Source of the DNA: Roseomonas sp.
GTDB lineage: Bacteria > Pseudomonadota > Alphaproteobacteria > Acetobacterales > Acetobacteraceae
Length of the DNA: 42,718 nucleotides
Direction: 5' to 3'
Assembly: GCA_020249265.1 (NCBI GenBank)
Contig: JADCGA010000036.1
Coordinates: 1 to 42,718 of the forward strand
Every line of letters begins with the position of its first letter. Positions within the stretch are counted from its first letter, which is position 1. The notes beneath the pieces were generated by a model. The model saw only the letters and a program-made list of their open reading frames with translations. It had not been told where the DNA came from and did not search any database. Shown in pieces: positions 26,260-33,978 of this stretch. A program made the translations under genes and the position numbers.

Positions 26260-27081
26260 TTAGACCAAACGACGCCGAAGCCATGCAGAAAATTGGTCAA
26301 TCGCGGTCACCATGATAAGCACGATCACGGAAAGCGTAAAAAGCTTCGGAAAATCAAGAAGGTCAATCGCTGCCTTGATTTCAATACCGATGCCGCCCGC
26401 ACCCACAATGCCGAGGATAGTAGAGGTGCGTACATTGGCTTCCCAAACATAGAGCGAGACGGAAGCCAGATTCGGCAGAACAGCGGGTAGCATTGCATAA
26501 GTTACGATCTTAGTCCGATTTGCTCCAGAAAGTGCTGCTGCCTCCAGCGGCGCAGAGGGCAGGGTTTCAATCGCCTCAGCATTGAGCTTTGCGATGACAC
26601 CCATGGAATGCACGATCATTCCCAGCACGCCGGCGAAGGGCCCAAGGCCTACGGCAGCAACAAAAAGTAGCGCGAAAACAACGGTATCAATTCCACGAAA
26701 CGCATTAACTGCCCAGCGTACCGGAAGAGAGAGTGCGGGCGAAGGCGTGACATTACGCGCAATGAAAACTGAGAGAGGAAAGGCCAGCAATGTGGCTACT
26801 ACCGTGCCTACTGTGGCGATGGCGATCGTTTCAAGGCCACGGAGCGCAAAGGCATCAAGATCAATGAGCAGGGGCGGCCAAGCTTTTGCCGCCCAGTTGA
26901 ACAAGCGTGGCAACCCATTGAACAGCGCTTCTGGGTCCACCTGAGCAAGCCGGATGCAAAGCGCCAGGAAACCCAGGAGCAAAACAGCCACGCAGGCACG
27001 CGCAATATTCGCGGCAGAAAAAGGACGAAACGGTGCTTCTACGTAGCTTCCGTCCGGCAGCCTGCGTGGAAAGTCAGACAC
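26260..27081 (-). CDS. phnE: Phosphonate ABC transporter permease, second copy
   Basis: This is a 273-residue permease. A soluble N-terminus of about 28 residues precedes the first helix (ACVAVLLLGFLALCI). The EAA loop reads EAAALSGANRTKIVTYAMLPAVL, and LGIVGAGGIGIEIKAAIDLL near the C-terminus is the PhnE hallmark. It starts three bases after the phnD stop and runs directly into phnC. It resembles the first PhnE in overall layout but diverges clearly outside the conserved loop, so a different substrate range is plausible. Confidence 0.92.
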   Translation of the reverse strand: MSDFPRRLPDGSYVEAPFRPFSAANIARACVAVLLLGFLALCIRLAQVDPEALFNGLPRLFNWAAKAWPPLLIDLDAFALRGLETIAIATVGTVVATLLAFPLSVFIARNVTPSPALSLPVRWAVNAFRGIDTVVFALLFVAAVGLGPFAGVLGMIVHSMGVIAKLNAEAIETLPSAPLEAAALSGANRTKIVTYAMLPAVLPNLASVSLYVWEANVRTSTILGIVGAGGIGIEIKAAIDLLDFPKLFTLSVIVLIMVTAIDQFSAWLRRRLV

Positions 27082-27084
27082 GCC

Positions 27085-27957
27085 TCAGGCTGCGCGGAGC
27101 ACGCCAAGGTCGCGGCCCATCTGCTCAAGCCCTTTATAGGGCTCATGCGTGGCCGGCACAAAGCCAGTATAGGGCCATGGCAGCGATTCCAATTCGGCCT
27201 GCGTCAGGCCAGCAAAAAGTTCGCCGATACGACGCGCCATTCCGTCTTCCATGCCACGCCGTACCACGACACATTCATTGGGGAGCGGTTCGGATTCCCA
27301 GATGATTTGATTGGATGTCGCGTTGATCGTCCCATTGCGGATCATCGTATTGCGATGCGTATCCCAGCCAGTGGCCAGATCAACCTGACCGTTGATCGTC
27401 GCCATTTGCGCGGCGGCTGCGGAGGCACCTTCGGCGTAGCGGCCGAAAAAGCTCTGCGGATCAATGCCCTTGCTGCGTAGGAAATGCGTGGGCACCAGCC
27501 AGCCCGAAGTCGACCCCCGATCCAGCATCTGCATGGATAGACCGCGAGCTTCCTCAGGGAAACGTGCAATGCTCAAGCCTGGTCGGCCGACGATGATGGC
27601 CTTGTATGTCGGAATACCATTGACCAGCATCGTATTCACGATACGGCTGCCACCATTCACATGGGCCAGGATGTAACCCCAAGGCCCCATCTGCGCGATA
27701 TCAATCTGCTCATTTTGTAGCGCTACAGAAATACCAGCCCAGTCATTGGCGACATTAAGCGTGAGGCTTAAACCCAGACGTTCGGCGACCAAGCGATAGA
27801 GAGGCTCCCACACGCGGCGTGTATCAGCCTGGGTGGGCTGCTGCGGGCCAAGGCCCACACGCAATGTGCCGCGCGATTGGGCATGAATTGCTGGCGCAGA
27901 CAGCGTGGCAAAGGCGGATGTGGCCAAAATCAGCGACCGGCGACCAAAGCGGTTCAT
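27085..27957 (-). CDS. phnD: Phosphonate ABC transporter periplasmic binding protein, second copy
   Basis: From ATG 27957 this is 290 residues. GGGAAGG lies about seven bases upstream; the frame extends to 28008, but that part covers the Pho-box region. The N-terminus FGRRSLILATSAFATLSAPAIHAQ is an export signal. PhnD blocks are LRVGLGPQQPT, EQIDIAQMGPWGYILAH, TYKAIIVGR and RGSTSGWLVPTHFL. The pocket residues differ from the first PhnD: MGPWGY replaces YFGPFSY and STSGW replaces STSSH. This supports a larger or different phosphonate ligand. It heads the operon and has a strong Pho box about 45 bases upstream. Confidence 0.92.
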   Translation of the reverse strand: MNRFGRRSLILATSAFATLSAPAIHAQSRGTLRVGLGPQQPTQADTRRVWEPLYRLVAERLGLSLTLNVANDWAGISVALQNEQIDIAQMGPWGYILAHVNGGSRIVNTMLVNGIPTYKAIIVGRPGLSIARFPEEARGLSMQMLDRGSTSGWLVPTHFLRSKGIDPQSFFGRYAEGASAAAAQMATINGQVDLATGWDTHRNTMIRNGTINATSNQIIWESEPLPNECVVVRRGMEDGMARRIGELFAGLTQAELESLPWPYTGFVPATHEPYKGLEQMGRDLGVLRAA

Positions 27958-28001
27958 GTCGATACCCTTCCCATGATTTAATTTTCCGATAGGCGAAGGG
28001 C

Positions 28002-28041
28002 ATTTCACTAGGGTGACAATGGAATGACGTTTTCGTTTCAG
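28002..28041 (-). promoter_or_regulatory. Pho box upstream of the second phnD-phnE-phnC operon
   Basis: Read on the minus strand, four 7-mers at an exact 11-base period are CTGAAAC, ACGTCAT, TTGTCAC and GTGAAAT. The central pair, ACGTCAT-TCCA-TTGTCAC (28013-28030), has the 7-4-7 PhoB layout. The run ends about 45 bases before the phnD start codon and points in its direction. A second phosphonate importer under PhoB control is what is known for phn genes elsewhere. Confidence 0.65.
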
Positions 28042-28087
28042 CCGTCATCAAGCCCAATAAGGGCGGTTTGAGTCGGGTCTAAAGGGG

Positions 28088-28987
28088 TCAAGTGCTTTCA
28101 GCCGGACCCGGAAAAAAAGCGCGGAGGGCAGGCAAGTCGAGAGATTCAGGTAAGGCCACGGCATAGACATTTCCGCAAATTGGCGGCGCCTTGATTTGCA
28201 CCGCGGCTAGGCGGGAGTCGTTGCCCATTTCGCCGTCCAGGACCACGCCAAACCCAATGCCCGCTGCAATTGCCTCCTTGGCAGCTTCACGACTGGCGAC
28301 CTCAAGACAAATGTTTGGTGAAAGACCGTGCAGCGCAAAGGCTCGCTCAAGCATGAGCCGCGTCATGGAGCCTGCTTCCCTTACAATCAACGGCCCGGCC
28401 GCCAATTCCTGCAATGAAAGGCCATCGGGCACGCTTGCAGCGGGTACGCAAACCATAAGCCGTTGCTGGGCAATTTTTCGGCACGCCATGCCCTCGGGTG
28501 GATCTATCAAGGTCATGACCGCAACCTCGATCTGGCACGATGCCAGAGCATCCAGCAGTCCCGACGTATTTCCAAGCCTGCACCGGATGCTGATGCCCGG
28601 GTATTCGCGCATAAAGGCAGCGATCATTGGCATCGCAAAGGCGGGGGTGGAAAAGCCGACAGAGAGGCTGCCACGGCTGAGATCGCGAAAGGTGTTTATT
28701 GAACCTTCCAGTTCATGCATGCGGCTGAGCACAAGCCTAGCACGAATGAGCATATCGCGTCCGGCTTCTGTCAGGGCAAGCCGGGGACGACGATGCAGCA
28801 AGAGAGTGCCGCAATTTCGTTCAAGCCCTGCCAGGTTGATTGAAGCGGTGGGCTGACTTACGCCGAGCAATGCGGCCGCGCGCGAAAGGCTGCCCGTTTC
28901 GGCTACTGCGACAAAGCACCTCAAGGCGGCCAAGCTTATGCCACCCTCCTTACGACCTTTGTTTGCCTCTTCTGGGTCGGATGTCAT
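28088..28987 (-). CDS. LysR-family transcriptional regulator
   Basis: The 299-residue regulator has a winged helix-turn-helix at about residues 18-75 (LRCFVAVAETGSLSRAAALLGVSQPTASINLAGLER). A type 2 periplasmic-like effector domain follows, including SLSVGFSTPAFAMPMIAAF and GFGVVLDGEMG. It lies between two Pho-box-bearing promoters: it shares a short divergent region with the second dipeptide-type operon and is followed on its own strand by phnD-phnE-phnC. LysR regulators often control divergent catabolic genes and sense a pathway metabolite, so it probably adds substrate-specific control to one or both operons. The ligand is unknown. Confidence 0.88.
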   Translation of the reverse strand: MTSDPEEANKGRKEGGISLAALRCFVAVAETGSLSRAAALLGVSQPTASINLAGLERNCGTLLLHRRPRLALTEAGRDMLIRARLVLSRMHELEGSINTFRDLSRGSLSVGFSTPAFAMPMIAAFMREYPGISIRCRLGNTSGLLDALASCQIEVAVMTLIDPPEGMACRKIAQQRLMVCVPAASVPDGLSLQELAAGPLIVREAGSMTRLMLERAFALHGLSPNICLEVASREAAKEAIAAGIGFGVVLDGEMGNDSRLAAVQIKAPPICGNVYAVALPESLDLPALRAFFPGPAEST

Positions 28988-29020
28988 TTACACCTCATTT
29001 TCCTGTCATTGAAGTGTCAT
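28981..29020 (+). promoter_or_regulatory. Tandem Pho box upstream of the second dipeptide-type ABC operon
   Basis: Four 7-mers at an exact 11-base period read ATGTCAT (28981), ACCTCAT (28992), CTGTCAT (29003) and GTGTCAT (29014). The last pair, CTGTCAT-TGAA-GTGTCAT, is almost the textbook PhoB dimer site. The run ends 63 bases before ATG 29084. Its first repeat overlaps the start codon of the divergent lysR gene, so PhoB binding could activate the operon and hinder lysR at once. Confidence 0.75.
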
Positions 29021-29083
29021 CAATATCCATCAGTATATCCAATATGAACGATTTTGTCATAGAATTTTTCTATGGAGGGTGAG

Positions 29084-30646
29084 ATGGTTGATTTTTCTCG
29101 TCGCACGGCCCTGGGTGCCGGAACCGCGTTATTCGGCGCCCTCAACGCTGCCCTTGCCGTGGCTCAGCCGGCTGCAACCCCGCGACGCGGTGGCGCCCTG
29201 GTCTATGCCCAGCTTTCGGGCAATCGCCGTGGTGGTGACGCCACCAATTCCCGCCATCCTTATTTCATGGTCGATCTGATCACTCGATCAGCCTACAACA
29301 CGCTGGCATGGGTGGACGAAGAGCTAAAGCTTCAGCTTGAACTCGCCACCCGTATTGAACCCGCGGATGCCTCGCTCAAGGTTTGGGAAGTCACCATCCG
29401 TGAGGGGGTTCGCTTTCATGACGGACGCGTCATGACCGCGAATGATGTGGCTTCTTCCTTCGAATTGCATCGTCGGCGTAATTTTGCCTCTCAGCAAATA
29501 CAACGTACCGAAGTGATGAACCCGACGACCATCCGCTTCCATCTTGACGCTGGTAATTCTGAGTTCCCCTTTGTTCTGGCAGAATATGACTGCGTCGTCA
29601 TGCCAGCCAATCCCGATATTGATCGTATCGGCCTTGAAGGTATCGGCACCGGCCCCTTCCGCATCACGGGTAGCGACCCGCAGCGCCGTATGACCTTCGA
29701 GCGCTTCGATGATTATTGGCGCCAAGGCTTTCCTTTTCTTGACCGGCTTGAAGTGATCAATCGCGAAGGACAGTCAGAAGCGGCGCTGGCCGGTTACCGT
29801 GCGCGCCAATTCGATGCGATGTTGAATATTGATCCGCGCCTTACCCGCCAAATGGAGCGCGAACCGCAAACGGATCTTGTGCCAGCCGCTTCCGGCGACC
29901 AGGCGGTGATTATTCTGCCCAAGCATCCCGGCTCCCTTTTCAATGATGCGCGCATCCGCCGTGCATTTTCAGCCGCGATTGACCGCGAAGGGTTGGTGCG
30001 CATTGTTTACGGCGGTACGCGCTGGGGGTGGGTTGGCAATGACAGCCACCTTGCTGCTGCGGACCCAATGTTCGTGGCGCCAGAACGGGGGCGCGATTTG
30101 GCACTTGCCCGTCGCCTGCTCGCCGAAGCGGGCCACCCAAATGGCGTCACACTGCCAACGCTATACTACGCACCGCAATGGCCGGAGATGGCGCGGTATT
30201 TCCAATTCATTCAGGAAAGCGTGCGTGAAGCTGGCATCACGCTGCCAATCGAAGAAAGGCCGAATGATGGCTATCTTCGCTTCCGCACCGGTGACCCAGA
30301 TGTCAGCAAGGGTAATTGGCACCGCTTTGCCTATACAGCCGTTGGTCCGCGTAATCCGGGCATAAGTCTTTTCCGCATGCGGCCCGCAAACAATGAGAGC
30401 GGCTATTGGTCTGGCCCTGGAGCGGACAGCTACATGGCGCTTTACGCGCGTGCGATGCTGACGGCCGAAGCCGCTGCGCGGCGCGCCATTTATGCCGAAA
30501 TGCAGGCACTCCTGCGCGAAGAAGTGCCGGCCATTCTGCCGGCCGGGCGCAACAACGTGCTGATCAAGCGCAACACGGTCCAGAACCTGAAGAACCACCC
30601 GCAACATTGGTCCATCCGCTGGGATGAAGTCTGGCGCTCGGCCTGA
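29084..30646 (+). CDS. Dipeptide-type ABC binding protein A, second operon
   Basis: ATG 29084 follows GGAGGGTGAG and gives 520 residues. The export signal is FSRRTALGAGTALFGALNAALAVAQ, with a twin-arginine-like SRRTAL. The family 5 body has RHPYFMVDLITRSAYNTLAW, WEVTIREGVRFHDGRVMTANDV, IGTGPFRI and FNDARIRRAFSAAIDREGL. It is clearly a paralogue of the next gene, sharing RHPYF-x-VDL, HPGS, GNDSHL and GPRNPGISLFRM. A Pho box precedes it. As the first gene of a seven-gene unit it supplies ligand to the DppBC-DF importer. Confidence 0.88.
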   Translation: MVDFSRRTALGAGTALFGALNAALAVAQPAATPRRGGALVYAQLSGNRRGGDATNSRHPYFMVDLITRSAYNTLAWVDEELKLQLELATRIEPADASLKVWEVTIREGVRFHDGRVMTANDVASSFELHRRRNFASQQIQRTEVMNPTTIRFHLDAGNSEFPFVLAEYDCVVMPANPDIDRIGLEGIGTGPFRITGSDPQRRMTFERFDDYWRQGFPFLDRLEVINREGQSEAALAGYRARQFDAMLNIDPRLTRQMEREPQTDLVPAASGDQAVIILPKHPGSLFNDARIRRAFSAAIDREGLVRIVYGGTRWGWVGNDSHLAAADPMFVAPERGRDLALARRLLAEAGHPNGVTLPTLYYAPQWPEMARYFQFIQESVREAGITLPIEERPNDGYLRFRTGDPDVSKGNWHRFAYTAVGPRNPGISLFRMRPANNESGYWSGPGADSYMALYARAMLTAEAAARRAIYAEMQALLREEVPAILPAGRNNVLIKRNTVQNLKNHPQHWSIRWDEVWRSA

Positions 30647-30659
30647 GGAGGAACTTGCC

Positions 30660-32198
30660 ATGAACATCACCCGACGCGCCCTCGCGGGCCTCGCCCTCAC
30701 CCCCTTGGCGGCTGCCGCGCAAACCGCAACGCCACGGCGCGGCGGCACCATCATCGTCGCGCAATGCTCGGCCAACCGCTTCGTTGCCTCTGCGCAGACC
30801 GCCCGCCACCCTTATTTCACCGTCGATCTGACCACGCGCATTCCCTACAACGCGCTTGTCTGGGTGGATCGCGAAATGTGGCTTCAGCCCGAACTCGCCA
30901 CCTCCTGGGCTCCCGCCAGCGCTGACCAGAGCGTGTGGGACATCACGCTGCGCCCCGGCGTGCGCTTCCATGACGGCACACCGCTGCGCGCGGAAGATGT
31001 CGTTGCCTCCTATGAGCTGCACCGTCAGCGCAACTTCGCTTCCGGCCAGATCCAGAAGATCGAGGCGATGGCCGATGGTCGGGTGCGCTTTACGCTCGAT
31101 GCCGGGAATTCCGAATTCCCCTATGTCCTAGCCGAATACCAGAACATGATCATGCCTGCCGCACCGGTCGAGACCATCGGCAATACCGGCATCGGCACAG
31201 GCCCGTTCCGCTTCGCCTCGACCGACCCCAACCGCATCGCGGTCTATGAGCGCAACCCCGCCTATTGGCGCGAGGGCTTCCCCTATCTCGACCGGATCGA
31301 GTTGCACAACCGCGAAGGCCAGCAGGAAACGGCACTGGCCGGCCTGCGCTCCGGGCAGTTCGACATGGTCATGACCATCGATCCACGAAGCGTGCGCGGC
31401 TTGCAGCGCGACGCCGACCTGGTGGTGGACAGCGGCGGTGGTGGCCATCACTACGTCATCCAGCTGCCCAAGCACCCGGGCTCGCCCTTCGAGGACAAGC
31501 GGGTGCGCCAAGCCCTGGCGCTGGGCGTGGACCGCGAGGCGATCGTCCGGCTGGTCTATGGCGAGGGCAATGGTTGGGTCGGCAATGACAGCCACCTTGT
31601 CGCCGCCGACCCGAATTTCCTGGCGCTGCCGCGCATCCCGCGCGCCGAAGCCGTTGCGCGCGCCAGGGCGCTGCTGGCCGCCGCTGGGCACCCTAATGGC
31701 ATCAATCTCGGCACGCTCTACTGGTCGCCGCAATCGCCCGAGGTTGGCCGCTATTTCCAGGTGCTCCAGGAAACCGCGCGCGAGGCAGGGCTGACGATGG
31801 CGCTGGAGCAGCGCCCGGCGGATGGTTATGTGCAGTTTCGCACCGGCGACAATGACTTCTCCAAAGGTAGCTTCCACCGCTTCGCGATGACCGCTGTTGG
31901 CCCGCGCAACCCCGGCATCTCGCTGTTCCGTATGCGCGACGCTTTTGTGGAATCCGGCCATTGGCGCGGGCCGGAGCATGACGCCTATATGGCGCTTTAT
32001 GCCCAAGCGATGCGCGAGGGTGATGCAGCAGCCCGGCGCGAGATGTTCCACCGGATGCAGCGCATCCTGCACGAGGAGGTTCCGGCGCTGCTGCCAGCGG
32101 GAACCATGACCTTCTCGGTCCGCCGCCGCCACGTCCAGGGTTTTGAATTCCATCCGCAGATCTGGTCGGTGCGCTTCGACGAGGTCTGGCGTAGTTGA
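30660..32198 (+). CDS. Dipeptide-type ABC binding protein B, second operon
   Basis: This encodes 512 residues from ATG 30660, with GAGGAGG upstream. The signal is RRALAGLALTPLAAAAQ. It is paralogous to the preceding gene over its full length (RHPYFTVDLTTRIPYNALVW, WDITLRPGVRFHDGTPL, IGTGPFRF, GNDSHLVAADP, GPRNPGISLFRM). Base composition looks higher in GC, with more C/G third positions than the genes on both sides. This suggests that the copy came from elsewhere or was exchanged by recombination rather than arising by recent tandem duplication. The stop overlaps the TTG of the permease. Confidence 0.88.
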   Translation: MNITRRALAGLALTPLAAAAQTATPRRGGTIIVAQCSANRFVASAQTARHPYFTVDLTTRIPYNALVWVDREMWLQPELATSWAPASADQSVWDITLRPGVRFHDGTPLRAEDVVASYELHRQRNFASGQIQKIEAMADGRVRFTLDAGNSEFPYVLAEYQNMIMPAAPVETIGNTGIGTGPFRFASTDPNRIAVYERNPAYWREGFPYLDRIELHNREGQQETALAGLRSGQFDMVMTIDPRSVRGLQRDADLVVDSGGGGHHYVIQLPKHPGSPFEDKRVRQALALGVDREAIVRLVYGEGNGWVGNDSHLVAADPNFLALPRIPRAEAVARARALLAAAGHPNGINLGTLYWSPQSPEVGRYFQVLQETAREAGLTMALEQRPADGYVQFRTGDNDFSKGSFHRFAMTAVGPRNPGISLFRMRDAFVESGHWRGPEHDAYMALYAQAMREGDAAARREMFHRMQRILHEEVPALLPAGTMTFSVRRRHVQGFEFHPQIWSVRFDEVWRS

Positions 32199-33151
32199 TC
32201 TCGCTAATCCTGCGGCGAGGCGCGCTCTCCCTCGCCACGCTGTTCCTGCTGGCGACCTTCATTTTCTTCGCCACCGAAGTCTTGCCTGGCGATGCGTTGG
32301 ACGTGTCGCTTTCGGCAGATGAGGTGGCGATGATGCCACCTGAAGTACTGGCGAGACGCAAGGCGGAACTCGGCCTGGACCGTCCCATCCTTGAACGCTA
32401 TCTCGGCTTTCTCGGCGGGCTTCTGAAGTTTGACCTTGGACGCACGATCATCACGCGCGCGCCAGTGGCCGATATTGTTGCCATGCCACTGCGTAATTCC
32501 ATGGCCCTTGCAGCGGTTACCTTGCTGCTTGCCTTGCCGGTTGCTCTTGGCATCGCCATGGCGGCCGCCCAGGCGAAGGGGCGTGGCCTTGACAATGCCG
32601 TCTCCGGCGCCGCGATCATTGGCTATTCCATTCCTGAATTCGTTACAGGCTTGCTATTGATTGCTGTCTTCGCGGTGTGGTGGCCCATTTTCCCGGCGAC
32701 GATTACCGCAAGCACCGATGATCCGCTGAGCGTTCTGCTTGCCGCCGCGCCACTGGCGGTAATTACCACTATCATCGGCTCCATAGCCTATCTGGGGCGG
32801 ATCCTGCGGGTTGGCATGATTGAAGTGATGGCGTCTGACTTTGTGGAAAGGCTTCACCTGTCAGGCATACCGCGCTGGCGGATTCTATTGGTGCATGCGC
32901 TACCAGCAGCGGTGATTCCGGGCCTTTCAGCTGCCGCGCTTTATGCCGCTTCTCTTGTTTCTGGCATTGTGGTGGTTGAAATGGTATTCGCCTATCCCGG
33001 TATTGGCGCCGAATTGGTCCGGGCCGTGACACGCCGGGAAGTCCATGTGGTCCAGGCCATCGCCCTTGCTGCCGCTATCTGTGTGGTAAGCTTCAATCTA
33101 TTGGCAGATCTTGGCATAAGCGCACTTGATCCGCGGACGCGCGATGCATGA
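32195..33151 (+). CDS. Dipeptide-type ABC permease (DppB-like), second operon
   Basis: The 318-residue permease starts at TTG 32195, inside the stop of the preceding gene (TTGA). It has the first helix SLATLFLLATFIFFATEVLPGDALD and the DppB-like E-V-L-P-G-D motif. KAELGLDRPILERYLGFLGGLLKFDLGRT is the typical periplasmic segment. Further helices and VEMVFAYPGIGAELVRAVTRRE near the end are diagnostic of DppB. It is coupled to the DppC-like gene by a four-base overlap. Confidence 0.88.
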   Translation: MISLILRRGALSLATLFLLATFIFFATEVLPGDALDVSLSADEVAMMPPEVLARRKAELGLDRPILERYLGFLGGLLKFDLGRTIITRAPVADIVAMPLRNSMALAAVTLLLALPVALGIAMAAAQAKGRGLDNAVSGAAIIGYSIPEFVTGLLLIAVFAVWWPIFPATITASTDDPLSVLLAAAPLAVITTIIGSIAYLGRILRVGMIEVMASDFVERLHLSGIPRWRILLVHALPAAVIPGLSAAALYAASLVSGIVVVEMVFAYPGIGAELVRAVTRREVHVVQAIALAAAICVVSFNLLADLGISALDPRTRDA

Positions 33152-33978
33152 AGGCCCTGTTCCGCAATCCTGCCTGCCTGATTGGTGTCCTTCTGGTGGT
33201 GCTGCATTTGGTCGTGGCCATCGGCGCACCTTGGGTCGCGCCTTATGCGCCAACATCCTTACTGGATGCGCCGCTAGAACCCCCCAGCGCCACCTATTGG
33301 CTTGGTACAGATGATTTAGGCCGGGATGCCTTTTCGCGTTTGCTATGGGGCGGTCGGGTTGCAATGCTCGTTGCCTTTGCCGCTGGGATAATTGCTGTCG
33401 TTGGAGGCGCGGTGCTTGGGCTTTCTGCCGCCTTTATGCGTGGCGCTTTTGATGATTGCATGCTTCGCCTGGTTGAAATGAAACTCGCGGTGCCCACCAT
33501 ACTCTTTGTTGCCATTTTCGTGACTGGCTTTGGGCAATCAATCCCCATCCTGATCTTGGCGATAGGGATCATCCAAATGATGGGCGTCATTCGTACAACA
33601 CGCGCCGCTGGCATTGTACTGATGGAACAAGGCTACGTGCGTGCGGCCCAACTAAATGGTGAAAGCGGGCCCAAAATAATCCTGCGTGAGCTTTTGCCCA
33701 ATGTGGCAGATCTGATGGCGGTGGAATTCGCGCTTCGTGCCTCATCCGCCTTGCTGCTGGTTTCAGCGTTATCCTTTCTTGGGCTTGGCATTTCGCCACC
33801 GACACCGGATTGGGGGCTGATGGTGGAAGATGCCATGGCCTTACTGGATAGCGAACCACATCTTGTGCTTGCACCTGCGCTTGCGATCAGCACGCTTGTG
33901 CTTGGGATAAATCTGGCCGCGGAAGGTCTCGCCGAAGCAATGGGCTTGGATGCGGCCCGTGGGGGCGCCAGTGGTTGA
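33148..33978 (+). CDS. Dipeptide-type ABC permease (DppC-like), second operon
   Basis: This encodes 276 residues, beginning with a helix (LIGVLLVVLHLVVAIGAPWVAPYAP). YWLGTDDLGRDAFSRLLWGGRVAM is the DppC motif, RAAQLNGESGPKIILRELLPNV the EAA loop, and LSFLGLGISPPTPDWGLMV the late diagnostic segment. The spacing of the EAA loop and the short N-terminus are as in other DppC subunits. The end overlaps the next ATPase gene. Confidence 0.88.
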   Translation: MKALFRNPACLIGVLLVVLHLVVAIGAPWVAPYAPTSLLDAPLEPPSATYWLGTDDLGRDAFSRLLWGGRVAMLVAFAAGIIAVVGGAVLGLSAAFMRGAFDDCMLRLVEMKLAVPTILFVAIFVTGFGQSIPILILAIGIIQMMGVIRTTRAAGIVLMEQGYVRAAQLNGESGPKIILRELLPNVADLMAVEFALRASSALLLVSALSFLGLGISPPTPDWGLMVEDAMALLDSEPHLVLAPALAISTLVLGINLAAEGLAEAMGLDAARGGASG

